A stretch of DNA of 64,000 bases from Desulfobacter sp. (GTDB taxonomy: Bacteria; Desulfobacterota; Desulfobacteria; Desulfobacterales; Desulfobacteraceae): assembly GCA_028768525.1 (NCBI GenBank), contig CP054837.1, positions 3,344,001 through 3,408,000 of the forward strand. The letters run 5' to 3'. This document shows, one piece after another, positions 1 through 7,539 of the stretch. Made by a program: the position numbers and the translations under genes. Every line of letters begins with the position of its first letter. Positions within the stretch are counted from its first letter, which is position 1. The notes beneath the pieces were generated by a model. That model saw only the letters and a program-made list of their open reading frames with translations. It had not been told where the DNA came from and ran no database searches.

Positions 1-47
1 CGGGTCTCAGGGGGAGACAGCCGGGTTGCCATAAAGGTATCCCGGCT
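1..47 (+). promoter_or_regulatory. c-di-GMP-I (GEMM) riboswitch, 3' part only
   Basis: The first 30 bases match the 3' half of a class-I c-di-GMP aptamer: a GGGTCT/AGAC hairpin followed by AGCCGGGTTGCC. The 5' half lies before the window. Downstream, AGCCGGG (19-25) can pair with CCCGGCT (41-47), which would take up the aptamer's last strand, so this is a plausible expression platform. No T-run follows it. The target is the surface-protein gene starting at 113. The same 3' motif occurs on the other strand at 3205-3290, ahead of a related gene. Confidence 0.72.
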
Positions 48-112
48 ATTGTGATTGGATGAAGAAAAACGGGCCGGGACCAGTAACCCAAGTAAATCAG
101 AAAGGAAGAAAC

Positions 113-973
113 ATGAAGCGGTTTAAAGGAATTCTCCCCATTGCAGCGACGATTGCGGCCTTGTTTTTCACGGTGTCCTGGGCCCAGGCCAGCCCCTTTG
201 CCACTGAACTCGTGGACCATTCCGCCAGCCTTGACGGTTCCGGAGCCTATAACGATCCCAATGACCTGCTGGGCAAGCCGGCTGAGTATTGTGCCGGCTG
301 GCCTTCAGGTAACGATCATATCAGTATTGTTGAGCCGTCTTGGGGAAATGGATTTATCACCACGTTTAATGAGGGCGACTGGGCCACTATCAAGTTTGAC
401 CACAGGGTTGAGGATGATCCCGATAATCCCTATGGACTTGACTTTATCGTCTACGGCAATTCATTTTTTTCAGGCAATGGATTCGTAAGCGATACCACAG
501 ATCATAATACCTATACTTTGGGCGGCGGTTTATTCTCTGAGGATATCACCATATCCGTCAGCCAGAACGGTACGGACTGGTACAAATACGAAAACGGTCC
601 TACCGGAGACGGCCTTTACCCCACCAATCCATGGATCTGGAGCGCCGAACTCTTTGCAGAAACCGGCAACGGCTGGACAGATCAGCAAAATGATTTTACC
701 AAGCCGGTGGATCCCAGTTTGACCGCTGCCGATTTTGCCGGAACAAGTGCCGATGCCATGGCGCTGTATGACGGATCTGCAGGCGGTACAGGATTTGATC
801 TTGCAGAATCAGGGATGGAGTGGATTCAGTATATTAAAATCGAAGGCGCCGGCGGTGAGATCGACGCCGTAGCCGATGTCGCTGCTGCTGCGCCGGTGCC
901 GGTTCCCGGTGCGTTCTGGCTGCTGGGCTCCGGTCTGCTCGGTCTGGCCGGATTTAGGCGTAAAATAGGCTAA
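113..973 (+). CDS. VPLPA-CTERM sorting-domain surface protein
   Basis: Predicted exported protein of about 286 aa. The ATG at 113 is chosen because AGGAAG precedes it and a normal signal peptide follows (KR, a hydrophobic stretch, then AQA). An in-frame ATG at 59 would add 18 residues ahead of the signal peptide. The mature part is rich in Asp, Gly and Trp and has no domain I can name with certainty. The C-terminus has the full sorting tripartite signal: VPVPGAFWLLGSG, then a hydrophobic segment, then FRRK. Such proteins are processed by an exosortase-type system and go to the cell surface or matrix; that is family knowledge, and no exosortase gene is in the window. It is probably controlled by c-di-GMP through the leader at its 5' end. 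Confidence 0.85.
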   Translation: MKRFKGILPIAATIAALFFTVSWAQASPFATELVDHSASLDGSGAYNDPNDLLGKPAEYCAGWPSGNDHISIVEPSWGNGFITTFNEGDWATIKFDHRVEDDPDNPYGLDFIVYGNSFFSGNGFVSDTTDHNTYTLGGGLFSEDITISVSQNGTDWYKYENGPTGDGLYPTNPWIWSAELFAETGNGWTDQQNDFTKPVDPSLTAADFAGTSADAMALYDGSAGGTGFDLAESGMEWIQYIKIEGAGGEIDAVADVAAAAPVPVPGAFWLLGSGLLGLAGFRRKIG

Positions 974-990
974 AAAAACAGTGTCACCCC

Positions 991-1028
991 AAAAGGCCGC
1001 CGGAATGAATTCTCCGGCGGCCTTTTTT
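991..1028. terminator. Bidirectional intrinsic terminator
   Basis: GGCCGCCGGA (995-1004) pairs with TCCGGCGGCC (1013-1022) around an 8-base loop. TTTTTT follows on the + strand and four T on the - strand. It separates two convergent genes, the surface protein and the AraC regulator. Confidence 0.85.
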
Positions 1029-1049
1029 GTCATCAGGCGCAGTGGTTAC

Positions 1050-1862
1050 CTACCCTTCCATTGTTTTTTTCCTGAAGGACGATGGACTCTCCCCCTGGTA
1101 CCGTTTGAATATCCGGGCAAAATAGGACACATCGTTGAAGCCAACGGAATAACAGGTCTGGGAAATGTTCATATCCTGCAGTCCCAGAAGCTTTTTGGCC
1201 GCCTCCATTCGGTTGATATTCAAATAGTCCTTGAAGGAGTGGCCGGTTTCCTTTTTAAACATCCGGCTGAAATAGAACCGGCTCAGGCCGGCTTTCCTCG
1301 CCACATCATCCAGGGTCAGGGGATTCATATAATGGGTGTCGATGAATGCGACGGCCTTGTCAAACCGGCTGGTTTTTGCCGTGGGCGGTACGATGGTGCC
1401 GGTATCGGCGGGCATGGCCGGAAGGTGAAAAAAACGTTTCATGGTTTCGAAGAGTATCCCCTCAAGATAGGTCTTAAACTCGGGAATCTTTGTCACCAGT
1501 TCGATTAGCCGATGTGAATCAATGACGTAGCAGTCAAGGGTTTCAAGGCTCAATGCGTCGCAAAGGGCCAGGCCGTTGTCAAAGAAAAGCTCCAGGCCGA
1601 AAAAATCCCCTTTTCCCATGAGGCCTTTTCGGTAGGCCTCACCCTTTAATGAGGTGCCCAGCAGGTTCAGTGACCCTTTGCAGATATAGCCGACCTGGGA
1701 AATTCGGTGGTCTTTTTCAAGAACAAGGGTGTATGCGGGGAATTGTGTCAGTGTGAACTCGGATTCAATAAGTTTTTCAAAACTGTTGCTTTTTGTCCCG
1801 AAATGATTCGGGGAGGCGAAGATTGGACGCTGACGGTCCATTGTTGAGAGATATGTTTCCAT
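1050..1862 (-). CDS. Transcription regulator: CRP-like sensor domain plus AraC HTH
   Basis: About 270 aa. Residues about 25-150 resemble a cyclic-nucleotide-binding (CRP-type) beta-roll, including a GKGDFFGLE stretch like the family's GE-hFGE loop. The C-terminal 100 residues are a double AraC helix-turn-helix (LDDVARKAGLSRFYFSRMFK and ISQTCYSVGFNDVSYFARIF). The ATG at 1862 is preferred because GGAGA lies 6 bases upstream; an ATG at 1898 lies inside the terminator hairpin of the leader. The gene sits behind a cobalamin riboswitch and terminator, an unusual arrangement for a regulator. It is flanked by two surface-protein genes, which are possible targets. The effector of the CRP-like domain is unknown. 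Confidence 0.85.
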   Translation of the reverse strand: METYLSTMDRQRPIFASPNHFGTKSNSFEKLIESEFTLTQFPAYTLVLEKDHRISQVGYICKGSLNLLGTSLKGEAYRKGLMGKGDFFGLELFFDNGLALCDALSLETLDCYVIDSHRLIELVTKIPEFKTYLEGILFETMKRFFHLPAMPADTGTIVPPTAKTSRFDKAVAFIDTHYMNPLTLDDVARKAGLSRFYFSRMFKKETGHSFKDYLNINRMEAAKKLLGLQDMNISQTCYSVGFNDVSYFARIFKRYQGESPSSFRKKTMEG

Positions 1863-1871
1863 GGTTTCTCC

Positions 1872-1910
1872 AAAAAAAACAAAATCCAGACAAATCAAAT
1901 TGCCCGGATT
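1872..1910 (-). terminator. Riboswitch-controlled intrinsic terminator
   Basis: On the - strand AATCCGGGCAA pairs with TTGTCTGGATT (plus-strand arms 1900-1910 and 1883-1893, with G-T pairs), followed by a T-run at 1872-1882. It lies between the cobalamin aptamer and the ribosome binding site of the AraC-type gene. It is therefore the likely expression platform, acting by transcription termination. Confidence 0.8.
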
Positions 1911-1962
1911 CCCGTTTTTTCCTCATGGCGTTCAACAGCCCCTTCCCTAGGACTGCCAAATT

Positions 1963-2121
1963 CATACAGGCTGGTCTTCTGACTTCCGGATCACTTTACT
2001 TGCTGCGCCTTCCCGTCCTGCGACAGTGACATCATTGCAGCGTTCATCCCCGGTTACAGCGGCGGGTCCGTCATTGACTTTCACAATGTTCCCATTATCC
2101 CCGGTTAAGGGGTACCTGTAA
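1963..2121 (-). promoter_or_regulatory. Cobalamin (B12) riboswitch
   Basis: Read on the - strand, the conserved blocks occur in order: ACAGGTACC, GTGAAAGTCAATGACGG, ACCCGCCGCTGTAACCG (the strong B12-box core), CACTGTCGCAGGACGGGAAGG, GATCCGGAAGTCAGAAGACC, and the closing CCTGTAT that pairs with ATTACAGG. This is a full-length AdoCbl-class aptamer. It is followed by a Rho-independent terminator and the CRP/AraC regulator gene. Normally the ligand turns expression off; the direction here is inferred. Confidence 0.93.
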
Positions 2122-2433
2122 TCCGATACTAGTTGGTCTGAAATTAGAATGTGGCATTTTCAAAGTCAAGCGGCTTTGTAAATTTCACGGTGTTTTTTGG
2201 CATTTAAAACAAAATTCAGATCATTTAATCACATGGGGCGCAAAAAAATCCTGTCTTTGGCAAAAAAGTCCGTATGCATTACAGGCTTGATCTGCGGGTG
2301 AACCGGAATACTTAAATCTGTCAGAAGTTGCAGGAAAGGGATAATTTTTTAACGAATATAAGGCTGCCGGAAGGGTTGCCTGCGGGCAGCCTTATATTCT
2401 GAAATGCACAAAGGGTATGGATATACTCAGGCT
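2122..2433. other. Intergenic spacer with a 15-bp hairpin
   Basis: No gene is visible. A perfect inverted repeat (GAATATAAGGCTGCC at 2354-2368 and its complement at 2385-2399) lies just past the stop codon of the surface-protein gene at 2434. On the - strand it is followed by GTTAAAAAATTAT, not by a T-run, so it may protect the mRNA 3' end rather than be an efficient terminator. The AT-rich part nearest 2122-2250 is where the promoter of the riboswitch transcript should lie. Confidence 0.5.
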
Positions 2434-3120
2434 CTAATTTCTTCTTTTCAGCCCGGCAAGGCCGATAATCCCTGAACCCAGCAGCCAGAACGCTGCAGGG
2501 ACAGGCACCGGTGCAGGTGTAATGGAGGGTGCACCGCCTCCTCCACCATAAAAAGAAAACCCCCAACCATCAACATCACCGTCTGAAAGTGTTCTTCCTG
2601 ACATGCCGGTCCCTGAATACCCCCAGTCTGTTCCATCTGCTAACCAGTAGCTCCAATAACCATTCTGATACCACCCTTCGGTATACAGATCATCTGGGTC
2701 CGTGGCTGATGAACCGTCAGCTGTGGAGTACCCGGCCTGTGTGATTCCGTTGGTGAATAAAGAGCCGTCGCTGATGCCAAATCCGTCACTGTCTACATCA
2801 TATCCCAGGCCGAACACAGCAATGCCGTATTGGGTTGGGCCGGAAACCTTTGCGTAAAGATTGGAATCATTGTTAACAATGGCCATAAGCATATCTTCGC
2901 CGCTGGCCTCCCCGTCCCACCGGTAACCCCAGACCATGGGGCCGGCATTGTCATCGTCATGCCAGTCGATGACAAAGGCTGCCTCATTGGCGCCTGTTCC
3001 AACCCAATAGTCGATGTCGTCAAAAGAAAAGCTCCCCATGGCCGCCTGGGCGGAAACAGCAGAGAACAGAATCCCAATAAAAAGAATACCGGTCAATTGA
3101 ATCCATTTGGACGTTTTCAT
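2434..3120 (-). CDS. VPLPA-CTERM sorting-domain surface protein
   Basis: 228 aa. It has an N-terminal signal peptide ending SAQA and a mature region rich in Gly, Asp, Trp and Tyr (WVGTG, FVIDWHDDD, VWGYRWDGE). The C-terminal sorting signal is VPVPAAFWLLGSG, a hydrophobic helix, then LKRRN. It has the same architecture as the protein at 113-973, but the mature domains are different. The start codon follows AAGGAGAAAAG. Its leader carries a c-di-GMP-I-type riboswitch and a terminator. The position next to a B12-controlled regulator suggests, without proof, a role in corrinoid acquisition or surface remodelling. Confidence 0.87.
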   Translation of the reverse strand: MKTSKWIQLTGILFIGILFSAVSAQAAMGSFSFDDIDYWVGTGANEAAFVIDWHDDDNAGPMVWGYRWDGEASGEDMLMAIVNNDSNLYAKVSGPTQYGIAVFGLGYDVDSDGFGISDGSLFTNGITQAGYSTADGSSATDPDDLYTEGWYQNGYWSYWLADGTDWGYSGTGMSGRTLSDGDVDGWGFSFYGGGGGAPSITPAPVPVPAAFWLLGSGIIGLAGLKRRN

Positions 3121-3138
3121 CTTTTCTCCTTATCTGAT

Positions 3139-3161
3139 TAAAAAACGATACCGGTATCGTT
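3139..3161 (-). terminator. Leader terminator of the surface-protein gene
   Basis: On the - strand AACGATA, CCGG, TATCGTT forms a short stem followed by TTTTTT. It lies between the c-di-GMP-I aptamer and the start codon at 3120, so it is the likely expression platform. Confidence 0.65.
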
Positions 3162-3204
3162 GCCGATGCGAAAATATGCCTGGCAGAAGATGCCGGATTA
3201 CTTT

Positions 3205-3290
3205 TTGCAACCCGGCTGTCTTGCTGCAAGACCCGTGGCTTTCCGGCCCCGCCTCACGGCGGGTGTGGCTTAGATTTCCATATATACACC
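3205..3290 (-). promoter_or_regulatory. c-di-GMP-I (GEMM) riboswitch, variant
   Basis: On the - strand CCCGCC-GTGA-GGCGGG forms the P2 helix with a GNRA tetraloop. It is followed by GAAAGCCACGGGTCT, a loop, and AGACAGCCGGGTTGC, the canonical 3' half. The usual GGCAAACC 5' block is replaced by AGCCACACC, so ligand preference may differ. A terminator (3139-3161) and the start of the VPLPA-CTERM gene follow. The rest of the gene-free stretch, 3291-3516, is AT-rich and should hold the two divergent promoters; I see nothing else in it. Confidence 0.75.
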
Positions 3291-3516
3291 CGCATGGGAG
3301 GCGTTTCTCCGAAATTATTGCTTTTTTTCGATAGATTATTGCCTTTGTTGGAGACTATTTTGCGGTGAAATGAAATACCCTACCGCATGAATGGTAAAGG
3401 ATGATAAGGATTCAATTGACTAAACAGCCCAGATTTCATAAACAAAGGATAATTAAAACGTCCACAGCAGAATTATACAAACGGTTTTAAGTTGAAACCA
3501 CTGAAAGAGGGGCATC

Positions 3517-4566
3517 ATGACATATTCCCTGGCCGGTGAAAAAACGATCGCCATGAGTATTGCCCAGGAGATCCTCAGCACCAGCGTGGATATTCCTGCC
3601 ATCCCCGAAAATGTCCAGCAGATTTTCAAGATGGTGCGCCAGCCCGAAGAGAAAATCGACATTCCTGAATTCGCCCATCTTGTGGAGTCGGATCCCGGTC
3701 TTTTCACGCGGATTCTGCAACTGGCCAACTCACCCTATTATAAGGGTGTGGATAAAATCGTCACCCTCAGGGCCGCCATTACCCGCATCGGTTTAAAAGA
3801 AACCGTCAATACGGTATGCCTGGGGTTTTTTCAGAAAATGCTGCCCAGGTTTCCGGATATTGAAGGGTTCTCCTACAGCGATTTCTGGGCTTTTTCCTGG
3901 GCCTGTGCAACGGCCAACCGCCGGCTGGGCCACCCCGCCCTGGGCATGGACGTGCTGCCCGGGGACCTGTATATGGCGGGAATGCTTCAGGGCCTGGGCA
4001 AATTGCTCATGGCCATCCATTTTCCCGAGCAGTTTACCGCCTGCATTGCAAAGGCCAGGGAGGTGGAATGCCCCCTCCATGAAGTGGAACGGGACATCTT
4101 CGGCACAACGGACGGGCTGGTGGCCGCCAGGGTGCTGAAAACCTGGCAGATGCCTGCCAATATCTGCGAAGGGGTGGGGTTTTACCAGGCACCGGAACTG
4201 GCCCAGCCGGAATATATCCTGGTGGCCGGGCTTACCCAGTATGCCTTTTCAGTGGCCGGCACAGCAGGTATCGGCAAAAGCGGCGACGGCATCCAGCTGG
4301 AACTGCCCCAGACCTTCCTGGGCCAGAAGCCCGGCCTGGAAGTGGCCAAGCCCGAAGTCCAGGCCGCCCTGGTGGATGAAATTGCCACTGAACTGCAGAA
4401 AAAGGCCGGATCCATGTTTCCCAATTCCGAAAGCGGGAACGGCAACACAGGGGGGAAAGCGCAGCCTGGGCCGGGTAAGAAACCTGCAAAGAAAAGGATA
4501 AGTGCCCAGCCGGCCCCTAAAAAGAAAAAAGGGGTTATGGGCTGGGTGAAATCCATTCTGAAATAA
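3517..4566 (+). CDS. HDOD-domain signalling protein
   Basis: 349 aa. Residues about 15-225 form an HDOD domain (metal-independent HD relative): IPAIPENVQQIFKMV near the start, then DPGLFTRILQLANSPYY and AITRIGLKETVNTV. The C-terminal 60 residues are low-complexity, rich in Pro, Gly and Lys, and end GWVKSILK, a possible basic membrane- or nucleic-acid-contacting tail. HDOD proteins act as scaffolds in signalling, motility and cell-cycle control. No catalytic HD motif is present. The gene is monocistronic and convergent with the acyl-CoA ligase gene. GAGGGG precedes the ATG. Confidence 0.85.
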   Translation: MTYSLAGEKTIAMSIAQEILSTSVDIPAIPENVQQIFKMVRQPEEKIDIPEFAHLVESDPGLFTRILQLANSPYYKGVDKIVTLRAAITRIGLKETVNTVCLGFFQKMLPRFPDIEGFSYSDFWAFSWACATANRRLGHPALGMDVLPGDLYMAGMLQGLGKLLMAIHFPEQFTACIAKAREVECPLHEVERDIFGTTDGLVAARVLKTWQMPANICEGVGFYQAPELAQPEYILVAGLTQYAFSVAGTAGIGKSGDGIQLELPQTFLGQKPGLEVAKPEVQAALVDEIATELQKKAGSMFPNSESGNGNTGGKAQPGPGKKPAKKRISAQPAPKKKKGVMGWVKSILK

Positions 4567-4602
4567 CACAGCCGCCGCCCCGTTCACGGGGCGGCGGCTG
4601 TG
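4567..4602. terminator. Strong GC-rich hairpin between convergent genes
   Basis: CACAGCCGCCGCCCCG pairs perfectly with CGGGGCGGCGGCTGTG around a TTCA loop. There is no clean T-run on either side. It sits directly after the HDOD stop codon and 18 bases from the stop of the ligase gene, so it probably acts as a shared transcription end. Confidence 0.65.
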
Positions 4603-4619
4603 CCGTGTTAAATCTTAAT

Positions 4620-6266
4620 TTAATTATACTGGGCCCGGATATCCTTTTTGGAGATCTTGCCCACTGAGGTTTTTGGGATTTCGGCATCCAGGACCACCTT
4701 TGAGGGCACCCCGTATTTGGGAATCTGGCCCTTGTCCACGAATGTCATGCAGAAATCCTGGATATCCTTTTCCGTGACCTTGTCCTGGAATCCGTCCCTG
4801 AGGACCACCATGGCCATGGGGCGTTCCCCCCATTTTTCGTCGCTGATGCCGACCACTGCGACTTCGGTGACCGCTTCGTGCTGGGAGATGATATCTTCCA
4901 GTTCCAGGGAGGAGACCCATTCCCCGCCGGTCTTGATGACGTCCTTGAGACGGTCGGTGATCTTGAGGTAGCCTTCGCTGTCGATGACGCCGATGTCACC
5001 GGTGTGGAGCCAGCCGTTGGCCCAGAGTTCCGCGCTTTTTTCCTCATCCTTGATATAGCCCTGGGTGAGCCAGGGGCTGCGGACCACCACCTCGCCTGCG
5101 GTCTCTCCGTCGTGGGCGACTGGGGCGCCGTTCATGTCAACAATTTCCAGGTTGACGTTGGGCACGGGGAGCCCTGTTTTGCAGCGGATTTCCACCTGTT
5201 CGTCTTCGCTTTTTTCCATGAGGTGGGGTTTGATCATGGCCACGGTGAGCAGCGGGCAGGTTTCGGACATGCCGTAGGCGCTGTAAAGGTTGATCCCGTG
5301 TTTCAGGGCTTCCCGGCAGAGGCCCTGGGGCAGGGCGGAACCGCCGATGATCACCTTCCAGCGGCTCAGGTCCACCTTTTTGATGGCTGGACTTGTGACC
5401 AGCATGTTGATGATGGTGGGCACGCAGTGGGAGAAGGTGACCTTTTCCGTGAGTATGAGCTTGAGGAGCATTTCAGGCTCGTACCGGCCCGGGTAGATCT
5501 GTTTGGTGCCCAGCATGGTCATCAGGTAGGGGATGCCCCAGGCATGGACGTGGAACATGGGGGTCATGGGCATGTAGACATCGCCGGAATCCACCCTGGC
5601 CTGGGCCTGGTAGGCGCAGAGGCCGGACATGAGGCCGTAGGTGTGCAGCACCAGCTGGCGGTGGCTGAAAAAGACCCCCTTGGGGAGCCCTGTGGTGCCG
5701 GTGGTGTAGAAGGTGGTGGCCATGGTGTTTTCATCGAAATCGGGAAACTCATATTCGGGCAGGGCATCGGAGATCAGGGCCTCGTATTCCCCGGCAAATT
5801 CCAGGTTGGACTGGGGCAGGTCTTTTTTGTCCGTGAGCAGGATGACTTTTTTAACGGTTTCAAACCGGTCTTTTACCGATTCCAGCAGGGGGAGGAAGTC
5901 TTCGTTGACCAGGATGACATCGTCTTCCGCATGGTTGATGGTATAGATGAGCTGTTCCGGGGTCAGGCGGATATTGATGGTGTGGAGCACCGCCCCCATC
6001 ATGGGCACGGCAAAGAAGCATTCCAGGTAGCGGTGGGAGTCCCAGTCCATGACGGCCACGGTGTCGCCGGGTTTCACGCCCATCCCCTTGAGCATGTTGG
6101 CCAGTTGTTTTACCCGTTGTCCTAAGGTTTTATAGTCGTAGCGCATCTGATCGCGGTAGACGATTTCCTGATCCGGGGAATAGATCAGGGGGGTGTTCAG
6201 GATGTTTTTAATGAGCAGGGGATAATGGTAGGCATCGGGGCAGGGATTGATGAGTCTGGTTTCCAT
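4620..6266 (-). CDS. Fatty acyl-CoA synthetase (AMP-forming)
   Basis: 548 aa, full length for the ANL superfamily. It activates a carboxylic acid with ATP and CoA. The P-loop TTGTTGLPKG is near residue 192, the A5-type YGMSETCP near 335, GWLHTGDIG near 420, the hinge DRLKDVIKTGGEWVSS follows, and the catalytic Lys lies in SVGKISKK near the C-terminus. The closest family type is medium/long-chain acyl-CoA ligase; the exact chain length cannot be read. It would feed the beta-oxidation enzymes at 11166-15136. AAGGAGG precedes the ATG. A perfect 7-bp-arm palindrome lies about 105 bp upstream. Confidence 0.9.
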   Translation of the reverse strand: METRLINPCPDAYHYPLLIKNILNTPLIYSPDQEIVYRDQMRYDYKTLGQRVKQLANMLKGMGVKPGDTVAVMDWDSHRYLECFFAVPMMGAVLHTINIRLTPEQLIYTINHAEDDVILVNEDFLPLLESVKDRFETVKKVILLTDKKDLPQSNLEFAGEYEALISDALPEYEFPDFDENTMATTFYTTGTTGLPKGVFFSHRQLVLHTYGLMSGLCAYQAQARVDSGDVYMPMTPMFHVHAWGIPYLMTMLGTKQIYPGRYEPEMLLKLILTEKVTFSHCVPTIINMLVTSPAIKKVDLSRWKVIIGGSALPQGLCREALKHGINLYSAYGMSETCPLLTVAMIKPHLMEKSEDEQVEIRCKTGLPVPNVNLEIVDMNGAPVAHDGETAGEVVVRSPWLTQGYIKDEEKSAELWANGWLHTGDIGVIDSEGYLKITDRLKDVIKTGGEWVSSLELEDIISQHEAVTEVAVVGISDEKWGERPMAMVVLRDGFQDKVTEKDIQDFCMTFVDKGQIPKYGVPSKVVLDAEIPKTSVGKISKKDIRAQYN

Positions 6267-6591
6267 GGGACCTCCTTGTTGGGGTTTGGGTTTATACCGT
6301 CATAGGACATCCTGGGGAAGAAAAAAATAGGGCCGCAGCCCAAAAGCAAGTGTGTGATATCCTGAAATTCCTGTAGGTTGAAATCCTACAGAGATATCGT
6401 TGCCCTGGGGAAAAATTTTTAGGAAGAGGAAAATGCCGGCCCGGTTTTATTCAGTGGAGACGCAGAATTTGATTGTAATTTAATCCCAGGCGATGTTTAA
6501 TCCCAGCCGGGTTAGCTTTTCTATTTAGGACGCTTATGGTTAGGACGCGTATGGTCATTTATCCGAACCCGCAACGCCTGGAGTTTGTATC
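6267..6591. other. Divergent intergenic region with an operator-like palindrome
   Basis: No gene is visible. CTGTAGG-TTGAAAT-CCTACAG (6371-6391) is a perfect inverted repeat with 7-bp arms, suited to a dimeric regulator of the acyl-CoA ligase gene. Near 6530-6555 a short direct repeat (GGACGCTTATGGT / GGACGCGTATGGT) lies before the + strand gene. No terminator or RNA fold stands out. Confidence 0.45.
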
Positions 6592-7497
6592 ATGATATGT
6601 CCTTATTGCAGGCGGGAACAGGAAGACTCATTTATCTGCAAGGACTGCGGTATTGATATTAATGGATACCTGAAAACCCACCCTGAACGCGAGGCTGATT
6701 TTTACCAGTCGCTGGGCGCTAAAACCAGGGTTCCGGCGTTTCCCCTTAAATCCATTGTTAACATAATACTCCTGGCCGGCGTTGTATTTTTTATTCTGGG
6801 CTTTTTTCTCAAGGACAGGCTGCCGGAGGTGTCGCAGATCCTGCCTGCAACCCTTCAGGATCCGGTACAGATTGAGACCGATTCCCCGCCTTTTGAGAAA
6901 CAGGTGGATGGCATCACTTACACCATTACCCCGCTTTACCGGTATGAGCTGAATGGCATGGTCGTCAGTTACAACCATAGTGCTGCATTTTATGACTTTT
7001 ATCACAAATGGTGGAATGATTTTATCAACATAAAGGATATCTGTGTGCTGTGGGGGGAAAATCTCAAATCAGATGTGTATCAGCACCTGGAATTTTCCAG
7101 CGGCAGCTTTACCTGCTATTACCGGTGGCCCAACCGGGAGATCGGCAAACGGTTTAACTGCGATTGTTTGTCAAACAATCATTTGCTGTCCGACACCCCC
7201 GCTGTCAATCAGGCCATCATGGGTGCCGGCATCGGAGATCAGATACACCTCAAGGGCTATCTGGTCCGCTATTCCCATGCAAACGGGACATTCAAAAGAA
7301 GCTCCAGCACCACCAGGACGGATAAGGGCAACGGGGCCTGCGAAACCATTTATGTTGAAGCCTTTAAAAATTTAAAGCCCGCCAATCCGTTCTGGAAAAA
7401 GGCATATCATTTCTCCGGATATGCCATCTTGATCTGCCTGGCATTGCTGGCCGCATTTTTCGTCAGGGAGATCCTTCCTCCCAGGCATGGGGCATGA
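6592..7497 (+). CDS. Zinc-ribbon membrane protein, unknown function
   Basis: 301 aa. The N-terminus has a CPYC..CKDC zinc-ribbon-like motif (residues 3-20). A transmembrane helix follows at about 55-73 (IVNIILLAGVVFFILGFFL), then an extracytoplasmic domain of about 185 residues, then a second helix near 275-295. The central domain ends with a GNGACETIYVEAF stretch. The topology gives a cytosolic zinc ribbon and a periplasmic sensor-like or processing domain. I do not recognise a function. The gene stands alone and converges on the response-regulator gene. Confidence 0.7.
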   Translation: MICPYCRREQEDSFICKDCGIDINGYLKTHPEREADFYQSLGAKTRVPAFPLKSIVNIILLAGVVFFILGFFLKDRLPEVSQILPATLQDPVQIETDSPPFEKQVDGITYTITPLYRYELNGMVVSYNHSAAFYDFYHKWWNDFINIKDICVLWGENLKSDVYQHLEFSSGSFTCYYRWPNREIGKRFNCDCLSNNHLLSDTPAVNQAIMGAGIGDQIHLKGYLVRYSHANGTFKRSSSTTRTDKGNGACETIYVEAFKNLKPANPFWKKAYHFSGYAILICLALLAAFFVREILPPRHGA

Positions 7498-7539
7498 AAT
7501 GATATTTCCCCCGGCGCCCAGGCCTGGCCGGCGGGTTGA

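Noticed and set aside
113..973. Calling the two VPLPA-CTERM proteins cobalamin-binding proteins because of the nearby B12 riboswitch.
   Set aside because: Nothing in their sequences shows corrinoid binding; the link rests only on gene neighbourhood.
2354..2399. The 15-bp hairpin as a proper terminator of the surface-protein gene at 2434.
   Set aside because: On the transcribed strand it is followed by an A-rich stretch, not a T-run; kept only as a stable 3'-end hairpin.
4878..6125. A 415-codon open frame on the + strand opposite the acyl-CoA ligase gene.
   Set aside because: It is the mirror of a well-supported coding gene in a GC-rich genome, has no ribosome binding site, and its low-complexity Gly/His/Val composition is typical of antisense frames.
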